Below are positions 1 through 5,755 of a DNA stretch of 12,345 nt, piece after piece. The DNA is from Aurantibrevibacter sp041749595. GTDB lineage: Bacteria; Bacteroidota; Bacteroidia; Flavobacteriales; Flavobacteriaceae. The notes beneath the pieces are model-generated. The model was given only the letters and a program-made list of their open reading frames with translations, was not told the DNA's origin and did no database searches. Position 1 is the first letter of the stretch. Every line of letters starts with the position of its first letter. Position numbers and translations under genes: made by a program. The stretch covers positions 1-12,345 of the forward strand of contig JBGTBA010000151.1 of the NCBI GenBank assembly GCA_041749595.1, written 5' to 3'.

Positions 1-120
1 AAACTTGAAAGTGAAATTAAAATCTGGTCATTAAAAAGAAATGAAAAAAATCAAAAAATCAAGTGGTTATTTACAAGACAAGATGCAGATAACAAATTAT
101 CTAAACACTATGTTGCATAA
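1..120 (+). CDS. C-terminal fragment of probable IS630-type transposase
   Basis: The frame is open from base 1 and ends at TAA (118-120), giving the last 39 residues of a protein whose start lies outside the window. The tail contains a tryptophan, RN, then W-x-F-T-x-x-D-A-x-x-K-L and a final tyrosine. This resembles the C-terminus of IS630/Tc1-mariner DDE transposases (typical pattern W-x-F-T-x-x-D-A-R-x-K-L-x-x-L-Y-P), with some departures such as N for R and no final YP. The catalytic DDE residues would lie upstream and are not visible. By hand count 29 of 120 bases are G or C, far fewer than in the genes to the right, which fits a mobile gene. Whether the element is intact cannot be judged. 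The family call rests on a short motif and is moderate. Confidence 0.5.
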   Translation, partial: KLESEIKIWSLKRNEKNQKIKWLFTRQDADNKLSKHYVA

Positions 121-133
121 TTAACTTGCAGTG

Positions 134-159
134 ACACTAGGTAATGGTAACCTAAGTGT
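134..159. repeat. Imperfect inverted repeat after transposase stop
   Basis: ACACTAGGT (134-142) pairs with ACCTAAGTGT (150-159) if one A is bulged, leaving a 7-base loop. It starts 13 bases after the stop of the transposase-like frame. It could be a transcription end structure or part of a mobile-element terminus. No T run follows it, so it is not a standard terminator. Confidence 0.35.
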
Positions 160-263
160 AAGTATGCCGCAACCGTAAAAATTATGGCTTTTTATGGTAC
201 AATATACTTTTGTTTTTTATGGACTTTTAAACACGCAACAATCCTTAAAATCCCATTTTTGGA

Positions 264-296
264 ACAATCCCTGCCTGCGGGGCATTGTCATTTTTT
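264..296 (+). terminator. Possible intrinsic terminator
   Basis: ACAAT (264-268) pairs with ATTGT (284-288). Inside this, after one C-C mismatch, a short CC/GG stem extends around a G+C-rich core, and six T residues follow at 291-296. The stem is short and interrupted. It would end transcripts entering from the left edge before the gene at 411. Confidence 0.35.
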
Positions 297-363
297 CCAC
301 TTAAAAATGAGTCGGACATGCAATGATTTTGTTTTTTATTATGAGTTGATGCATTTTTGCCGT

Positions 364-371
364 TATCTTTG
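364..371 (+). promoter_or_regulatory. Candidate Bacteroidetes -7 promoter element
   Basis: TATCTTTG matches TAnnTTTG. Transcription would begin around 376-378, giving a leader of about 35 bases before the ATG at 411. No well-spaced -33 TTG is present; the nearest (346-348) is only 15 bases upstream. The element lies downstream of the in-frame ATG at 357, which supports 411 as the real start. Confidence 0.35.
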
Positions 372-410
372 GCAGTGAAATTTAAAATCGCATTTAAAAA
401 ACGACGCATT

Positions 411-1190
411 ATGACAACACGGATATGCTTACTAATTGCAATACTTTCACTAAACTGGGCCAACGCACAAAACAAGAAAGATTTGCTTTATGATATTGAG
501 AACCTAAAATCGGAACTTTCTGAAACCAAATCATTTTTGGCGGAAGCCAGAAAAAATGAAAAAGCAAGTTTGGCGGAATCCGAAGCCCACAAAACCCAAG
601 CGTTGGAACTCCAGAAAATAAATGCTTCCCTTATGCAGAACCTCAACAATTTTACAGAGGCCTCGGCTCAAAGATCCGATAATATTGGGCGTACGCTAGA
701 AACTTTAAAAGTAAAAGAAGCTCAGCTAAAAACAATTACCGAAGAATTCAGCCGCAATGATTCCATTGCCCTATTAGTGCTCACCGGTCTTAAACAAACC
801 TTGGGAGAAGATGCCAATATTGTCGTGGAAAACGGTGCGGTTACCACCCTATTGGCACCCACTTTTTTGTTTGGCAGTAATGCCAACAGTTTTGCCTTGG
901 AGGCCAATGCGGCCCAAACGTTGGAGCAAATTTCAAAAGTGATCAAGGCCAATCCCGATACGGCCATTTTCATAGAAAGTCAGACCCCAAGCAGCGATGC
1001 GTTGGATTTAGCGGCCCGCCGTGCCACGGCAGTGGCAAATAGCTTGATAAACACATACGGCGTATCACCGGGACGGATAACGGCCTATGGGAAAATGGGT
1101 ACGTCCCAGACCACTTTTATTAAGATCCATCCAAAATTTGATGCGTTTTATTTTAAGGTTAGGGAAGATTTGAAGAATGGAAGGAAGTAA
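411..1190 (+). CDS. Exported coiled-coil protein with degenerate OmpA-like domain
   Basis: This 259-residue protein begins with a signal peptide (about residues 1-19: basic start, hydrophobic core, A-N-A before QNKKD), so it should act outside the cytoplasmic membrane. An in-frame ATG at 357 would put 18 basic residues before the signal sequence and lies upstream of a promoter-like element, so 411 is preferred. Residues about 22-120 are rich in Lys, Glu, Ala and Leu and look like a coiled coil. Residues about 160-245 resemble the OmpA/MotB peptidoglycan-binding fold: a helix with LEQISKVIKANPD, a strand with IFIES, then ARRA-x-AV and RI-x-AYG. The usual T-D is T192-P193 and the following loop is about four residues shorter, so the diaminopimelate-binding aspartate is absent. 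Peptidoglycan binding is therefore doubtful. A role in envelope structure is inference. Confidence 0.7.
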   Translation: MTTRICLLIAILSLNWANAQNKKDLLYDIENLKSELSETKSFLAEARKNEKASLAESEAHKTQALELQKINASLMQNLNNFTEASAQRSDNIGRTLETLKVKEAQLKTITEEFSRNDSIALLVLTGLKQTLGEDANIVVENGAVTTLLAPTFLFGSNANSFALEANAAQTLEQISKVIKANPDTAIFIESQTPSSDALDLAARRATAVANSLINTYGVSPGRITAYGKMGTSQTTFIKIHPKFDAFYFKVREDLKNGRK

Positions 1191-1213
1191 AATTATTTAG
1201 GCGGACCAAAAGC

Positions 1214-1246
1214 ATGGTTGTTTGAAATACGATTTCAAACAACCAT
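1214..1246. terminator. Perfect 15-bp hairpin, probable terminator
   Basis: ATGGTTGTTTGAAAT (1214-1228) is the exact reverse complement of ATTTCAAACAACCAT (1232-1246), with only three bases (ACG) between. It starts 24 bases after the stop of the OmpA-like gene. The following T run is short (TTTT, 1250-1253). Its position and strength suggest a terminator or a 3'-end-stabilising structure for the upstream gene. The gene at 1278 then needs its own promoter or readthrough, and I see no clear promoter for it. Confidence 0.65.
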
Positions 1247-1277
1247 ACGTTTTAAACAAATAACCAAAACCAAATAG

Positions 1278-1796
1278 ATGACTGGAGACGGAATTTTTCA
1301 ATTGTTTGCCTATTTATTGCCTGCAGTGGTTACCGGTGCCGTGGCATTTTACTTTTTTAGACTGCATACCAACAATGAGGAAGGCAGGAGAAGGTACCTA
1401 CTGCACAAAGATTCGCAAAAGAATACGCTGCCCATACGCCTGCAGGCCTATGAACGTATGGCACTGTTTCTGGAACGTATCTCCGTATCGAGTTTGGTGG
1501 TTCGCATAGCCCCAAAATCGAGCAACAAAAACGATTACGAAAATTTATTGGTAAAGAGTATTGAAAATGAATTTGAACACAACCTGTCCCAACAAATTTA
1601 CTTATCCGATGAGTGCTGGAACATTATTAAGGCGGCCAAAAGCGCTACCATACAGCTCATTCGGAAAGTTGGTATGAGCCATTCCGATTCGGCGGATAAA
1701 CTAAGGGAGGATATTTTAAATGAAACAATGGACAAACAATCTCCCTCAGCTACGGCCCTTTCCTATGTTAAAAAGGAAATCAGCGAACTCTGGTAA
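1278..1796 (+). CDS. Small N-terminally anchored protein, unknown function
   Basis: This 172-residue protein has one hydrophobic segment at about residues 5-27 (FAYLLPAVVTGAVAFYFF), followed by a charged, mainly helical cytoplasmic-type region. A patch near residues 50-70 reads LPIRLQAYERMALFLERIS. I associate this with a conserved uncharacterised flavobacterial family (possibly DUF7935), from memory only. No catalytic motif is visible. The single segment with basic residues after it suggests a membrane anchor rather than an exported protein. Its 3' end overlaps the convergent patatin gene by 17 bases, and no terminator separates them. It lies 31 bases after a strong hairpin, so it is probably not simply co-transcribed with the gene before it. 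Start ATG 1278 follows an A-rich stretch, as is usual in this group. Confidence 0.7.
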   Translation: MTGDGIFQLFAYLLPAVVTGAVAFYFFRLHTNNEEGRRRYLLHKDSQKNTLPIRLQAYERMALFLERISVSSLVVRIAPKSSNKNDYENLLVKSIENEFEHNLSQQIYLSDECWNIIKAAKSATIQLIRKVGMSHSDSADKLREDILNETMDKQSPSATALSYVKKEISELW

Positions 1797-2691
1797 AAGC
1801 ATTTTGCGTCTCTTGATGTTTGTCTTTTGCATATTTAAAGCCTTGCAGCCACCACTCTGTCATTAGCTTCTTGTTGAATACCAAAGAATTTTCCGTAAGT
1901 TTTGTGGGCGTGTAATACAAGTTGAGTATTACACCGTTGTGCTCGGCCGCCAAGATCCCTTCTGAAATATCGTGATAACCGATTTGGTCCAGTACAAAGC
2001 CATAAATACCCAACATTAAAGAGAACGGGTTTTTGCCCAACACCTTGGTGTATTCCATTTTTTCGGCCTCGAGGATAATGGCATCTACTTCTGTGGCTCC
2101 CCTAAGGATTGCTTCCTTTATGGGGACGACGCATCCCAATCCCCCATCACCATATTCAAAACCGTCCTTTTTTACCAAAGACATAAAGGGAATATAATTG
2201 CAGGAAATCCAGGTCCATTCGCAGAATTCCTCATAGCTGCAGTCTTTTACAGATTTATATTCTATCCGGTTTTTAGATAGGTTGGATACCGTTACCACCA
2301 CATCTTTCTTCGTTTTTAATACCTCTTGATGTTCTTGGAAAGTAAAATTTCTTTTTATGGTTTTTTGGAGTGCCCTGCTCTCCCCAAAGGTTCTTTTTCC
2401 TTTGATAAATTGAAGGAAGGTTGTCAGGAAATTGATGCCGACATATTCCCTATCTCCCTTTTTACGAATGACGAACGGATTTAGGCTAAAGATGGAACGT
2501 TGCTTTACATTGGTGTAAATGTCGTAGAGTTTGGCACTTTTGTCCAACGCCAAATGGGCAATAAGGAGACTTCCTGTAGAAGTGCCCACAAGAATATCGT
2601 ATTCCTTTTTTTCTACCTCCATTAAGTATTGGGCAACACCTCCGGCAAATGCCCCCTTACTACCTCCCCCACTGATCACCAAAGCTTTCAT
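1780..2691 (-). CDS. Patatin-like phospholipase (distal paralogue, copy A)
   Basis: This 303-residue protein is a patatin-family serine lipid acyl hydrolase. It has the glycine-rich oxyanion loop SGGGSKG (7-13), the nucleophile elbow G-T-S38-T-G and the dyad aspartate D182 in DGG, so it should be catalytically competent. No signal peptide is present, so it probably acts in the cytoplasm on phospholipid or acyl substrates; the true substrate cannot be told. Its ATG overlaps the stop of the upstream patatin gene in ATGA (2688-2691), implying translational coupling. It is a close paralogue of that gene: 39 of the first 49 residues are identical by hand count, and the Ser and Asp fall at the same residue numbers. 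Both share a C-terminal block YYTPT-x-LT-x-N and a WW pair. It is the last gene of its operon, and its 3' end lies inside the convergent gene. Confidence 0.9.
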   Translation of the reverse strand: MKALVISGGGSKGAFAGGVAQYLMEVEKKEYDILVGTSTGSLLIAHLALDKSAKLYDIYTNVKQRSIFSLNPFVIRKKGDREYVGINFLTTFLQFIKGKRTFGESRALQKTIKRNFTFQEHQEVLKTKKDVVVTVSNLSKNRIEYKSVKDCSYEEFCEWTWISCNYIPFMSLVKKDGFEYGDGGLGCVVPIKEAILRGATEVDAIILEAEKMEYTKVLGKNPFSLMLGIYGFVLDQIGYHDISEGILAAEHNGVILNLYYTPTKLTENSLVFNKKLMTEWWLQGFKYAKDKHQETQNAFTRVR

Positions 2692-3593
2692 TCTATATCG
2701 ATCTGATTGGTTTCCGTGCTTTTGTATTTGGCAAAATTATAGCCGCTTTGCCACCAAGAGGTCATTTTTTCCTTATCAAAAATAAGGGCATTGGTGGTAA
2801 GGACCGTTGGTGTGTAATAAAAGTTTATGATGGCATCATTGTGCTTGGCCACGTATTTGCCAATACGAATATTCTGGTCCTCTATCCTGTCCAACATAAA
2901 CGCAAACATATTGGTAAGCAAGGAAAATGCGTTTTTAGAGGGCATGCGGTTTAAATGGGTCACCTCGGTCTGCAGGATAATGGCGTCCACAACGGTGGCT
3001 CCCCTTTTTATGGCCTCTTCTATGGGTACCATACTCCCCAAGCCCCCATCGGCATATTCACAGCCATTCTTTTTTGCCAGGGTCATAAATGGTGTGTAAT
3101 TGCAGGAAATCCAGATCCATTCACAAAACTCTTCATAAGAACAGTGTTCAATGGAAACATATTCCACTTGGTTCAAGGAAAGGTTGGATACGGTTACGGT
3201 AATATCCTTTGGCCCGGCCTTAAGAACATCAAACTCTTCCCTTGTCAGTGTATTTTTTATCAACTCCAACAAATTATAGCTCTCCCCAAAAGTCTTGCTT
3301 TTCCTATAGAAATTTTTCAGGACGCTCCAATGGTTGATGCCTATATTCTCAACACCATGTTTTTTGCTGATGATGAACGGACAGGTGCTAAAAATACTTT
3401 CTTGGTTCACCGAAGTGTACACTTCCTTTATCTTCTCTATTTTTTGAAGGGCCAAATGGGAAATCAAAAGACTGCCGGTGGATGTTCCTATAAAAATATC
3501 ATAGTTGTGGTGCAGCTCTTCCATAAGGTATTGTGCCACACCTCCTGCAAATGCGCCCTTACTTCCGCCTCCAGAAATGACCATCGCCCTCAT
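2688..3593 (-). CDS. Patatin-like phospholipase (proximal paralogue, copy B)
   Basis: This 301-residue patatin-family hydrolase has the oxyanion loop SGGGSKG (7-13), nucleophile S38 in GTSTG and dyad aspartate D182 in DGG. All expected catalytic elements are present. It has no signal peptide and no added membrane or regulatory domain. Its start overlaps the stop of the M1 peptidase gene by four bases (ATGA, 3590-3593), and its own stop overlaps copy A the same way, so the three genes look like one transcript with coupled translation. A cysteine-containing block CSYEEFCEW-x-WISCNY (151-166) is nearly identical in both copies and may be structural. The pair most likely arose by tandem duplication. 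Roles in membrane lipid turnover or host/prey lipid use are possible, but nothing in the sequence chooses between them. Confidence 0.9.
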   Translation of the reverse strand: MRAMVISGGGSKGAFAGGVAQYLMEELHHNYDIFIGTSTGSLLISHLALQKIEKIKEVYTSVNQESIFSTCPFIISKKHGVENIGINHWSVLKNFYRKSKTFGESYNLLELIKNTLTREEFDVLKAGPKDITVTVSNLSLNQVEYVSIEHCSYEEFCEWIWISCNYTPFMTLAKKNGCEYADGGLGSMVPIEEAIKRGATVVDAIILQTEVTHLNRMPSKNAFSLLTNMFAFMLDRIEDQNIRIGKYVAKHNDAIINFYYTPTVLTTNALIFDKEKMTSWWQSGYNFAKYKSTETNQIDIE

Positions 3594-5674
3594 TCTATGC
3601 TTAGTTTAGTGGTTATATAACGTAATTCATCCTCTTTTAGTTCCTTGGTCAGGATCCTAATCCTCTTTTTGTAATCTTTGTCTTTTAAGGTTTTATCCAG
3701 TACGTCCCTTGCAAATTTTCTGAATTGCCAGGAATGGTGCATTGTGGCATTTATTAAATCCAATAAGTTTTGGTCCGTAAAAACAAAGGTGTCTTCTAGA
3801 TATTGAAATGCCGTTTGGCGGATTTCAAAAGAGTACTTTTTGGAGGTGTAACCGCTTAACTCCCTATAATAATCCTGTTTTTTGTCCATATCGTAGTCTT
3901 TGGTCAGCATGGCTAGGGTAAGCCATAAAATTCGAATGTTTTTGTTGGGAAAACCCACTAAATCCTTTGTCCTTTCCAGATAGTGATTTCTATCGGATGG
4001 AAAATAAACCCACAATCTATATAGTGCGTTTTCAATCGTAAGATAACTTTTATCCTTTAATAAGGACTCGTATTCCGCTTTTAAATTAATGGGGATCTGT
4101 TGTAGGTTTATAGCCAAAGCCTGACGTATTCCCATGTCGCCAGACCCAAATGCGTTTCGTAAAAAACCGTCCGGGAGGGATTTGGTATAACCGGATATAA
4201 TTTCTTGTTTTAAACGGTTTGAGTTGGATTTATCCCAGTATTTTTTTAGGGTTTTTTCTTTATCCACGGCACTTGTTATAAGTTCTTGCTGCATTTGGAA
4301 AAGATCCGATAATTCATCGGATACTTCCATGAGTTGCTGTTTTGCGGCCTTCATGGAAAAACCGGTACCATATAACCATGTTTCCTTAAAATTGGACAGA
4401 TCCATGCCACTGGTCCGTTCCATTTCGGATATAAAGTCTGTAACGGTTACATTTTTAAATTGATGGCTTAATAGGTATTTCCCGATCCCCTCTTTAAAAT
4501 GCTGTTCCCCCACTATATTCCTTAACATATACAGTGCCCATGCTCCTTTTTCGTAAAAGGTTAAGCTGCTTGCCTTTGGGTCGGTCAGTGCTTCCCCTAA
4601 TCCTTTTCGGGAAAGCTCGTCCAATTGTATTGCGGATTCGTAAAGCTTCCAATAAAAATAGGAATCACCAAAAATCGCCTTTTCCGTCAATAGCGCATAA
4701 TAGGTAGCAAAACCTTCGTGGAGCCAATGGTGGTCGCCGTCTACCTCTGTCACCAAATTTCCGAACCACTGGTGCGCCAGTTCATGTGCGTTGATATTTA
4801 CATAATTCCTATCTTTAAATGCAATGGAATCTATCATATATGCATCAGAAAAGATAGTGGTCCCCGTATTTTCCATACCGGCATACAAAAAATCGCGTAC
4901 CGGAACTTGCTTGTAGTTTTGCCAAGGGTACCCCACCCCTATTTCCCTTTCCAAAAAATCAAAAATCCGTTGGGTATATCTATAGGTGGGTTCAATCTGC
5001 GCACTATCGGAGGGGTAATAATACATTTCCAAATGAATGCCGCTTTCCGAAATTAGGGTATTCTTTTTATAACCACCTATGGCAAAGGCCAATAAATAAC
5101 TGCTCATGGGCTTTTCCATATCGAAAGTCCATGTTTTTAACGGGCCAGTTTCTTTTACTCCCACTAGTTTTCCATTGGCAATGACCTCATATTCTTTATC
5201 GAAGGTAATGCTCAGGTCAAATTCCACCTTTTCGGTCATGTCATCAAAACTGGGTAACCAATGACTTGTATATTTACCCTGTCCCTGGGTCCATACTTGA
5301 TTATTTTCAGTTTGACCATCCCATCCTATAAAATAGACAGTCTGTTTAGGGTTGGCGGTATATACAAGCGATACTCTGTAGGTTTTTCCCTTTTTGAAAT
5401 TATTTTTGATGGTAATCGTTTTTTGATCATTCAAAAACCTTACTTTTTTGTTGTTCAATCTCACGTCTGAAAATTGTAAATTTTGAGCATCCAAAAAAAT
5501 TGAATCCGCATGGTCCACCACATGAAAGTCATATAAAACCTTACCCCTGATTTCTTTTGAGGTTGGGGCGATGCCAATAGAAACCACTGCATGGGTAAAA
5601 TGGGCCTTATCGGTAAATTGACCATGGGAAAATAGGCCAATTAGCAAGAAAATGACCGATAGCAATCGTTTCAT
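3590..5674 (-). CDS. Exported M1-family zinc aminopeptidase
   Basis: This 694-residue metallopeptidase removes amino acids from peptide N-termini. Residues 1-18 form a signal peptide (MKRLL, then a hydrophobic run, SHG), so it should act in the periplasm or outer envelope. An upstream in-frame ATG (5710) would place extra residues before this signal, so 5674 is chosen. Family hallmarks are all present: substrate-binding GMEN (266-269), zinc site H297-E298-L-A-H301 with the third ligand E320 eighteen residues on, and catalytic Tyr374 in FYEKGA. The N-terminal beta domain precedes these. A helical region of about 300 residues follows, as in other M1 enzymes. It is the first gene of an operon with two patatins, with a four-base stop/start overlap. 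Its start region is shared with divergent recG (81 bases apart), and I see no strong promoter match for it there. Confidence 0.92.
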   Translation of the reverse strand: MKRLLSVIFLLIGLFSHGQFTDKAHFTHAVVSIGIAPTSKEIRGKVLYDFHVVDHADSIFLDAQNLQFSDVRLNNKKVRFLNDQKTITIKNNFKKGKTYRVSLVYTANPKQTVYFIGWDGQTENNQVWTQGQGKYTSHWLPSFDDMTEKVEFDLSITFDKEYEVIANGKLVGVKETGPLKTWTFDMEKPMSSYLLAFAIGGYKKNTLISESGIHLEMYYYPSDSAQIEPTYRYTQRIFDFLEREIGVGYPWQNYKQVPVRDFLYAGMENTGTTIFSDAYMIDSIAFKDRNYVNINAHELAHQWFGNLVTEVDGDHHWLHEGFATYYALLTEKAIFGDSYFYWKLYESAIQLDELSRKGLGEALTDPKASSLTFYEKGAWALYMLRNIVGEQHFKEGIGKYLLSHQFKNVTVTDFISEMERTSGMDLSNFKETWLYGTGFSMKAAKQQLMEVSDELSDLFQMQQELITSAVDKEKTLKKYWDKSNSNRLKQEIISGYTKSLPDGFLRNAFGSGDMGIRQALAINLQQIPINLKAEYESLLKDKSYLTIENALYRLWVYFPSDRNHYLERTKDLVGFPNKNIRILWLTLAMLTKDYDMDKKQDYYRELSGYTSKKYSFEIRQTAFQYLEDTFVFTDQNLLDLINATMHHSWQFRKFARDVLDKTLKDKDYKKRIRILTKELKEDELRYITTKLSIE

Positions 5675-5720
5675 AATTGGAAAAATCTCAAACTTTAAGC
5701 AAATTAACAATTTTGCTTTG

Positions 5721-5751
5721 TTGCAGTTGTATAGGTTAACTACTATTTTAG
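5721..5751 (+). promoter_or_regulatory. Candidate recG promoter, predicting a leaderless mRNA
   Basis: TTG (5721-5723), a 20-base spacer and TATTTTAG (5744-5751, one mismatch to TAnnTTTG) fit the Bacteroidetes promoter pattern. The -7 element ends four bases before the recG ATG at 5756. Transcription would then start at or next to the start codon, leaving no leader. Confidence 0.4.
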
Positions 5752-5755
5752 TCGC

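Larger units (their letters stand above)
121..410. other. A+T-rich intergenic stretch with hairpins, no gene
   Basis: No convincing gene is present in these 290 bases. Short open frames here have low-complexity translations. The stretch holds an imperfect hairpin at 134-159, a terminator-like hairpin at 264-296, a 13-bp T-rich direct repeat (TTTTGTTTTTTAT at 208-220 and 327-339), and a candidate -7 promoter element before the gene starting at 411. A second TAnnTTTG match (205-212) lacks a suitably spaced upstream TTG. If the fragment at the left edge is an insertion sequence, its right end should fall here, but I cannot identify a terminal repeat without the left end. Confidence 0.6.

Noticed and set aside
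357..410. Upstream extension of the OmpA-like gene from the ATG at 357
   Set aside because: It would add a basic stretch before an otherwise clean signal peptide, and a candidate -7 element lies inside it.
2955..3620. 221-codon open frame on the + strand opposite patatin B
   Set aside because: It is antisense to a gene with an intact active site and overlaps the next gene junction; the translation has no recognisable domain and looks like a shadow of the coding strand.
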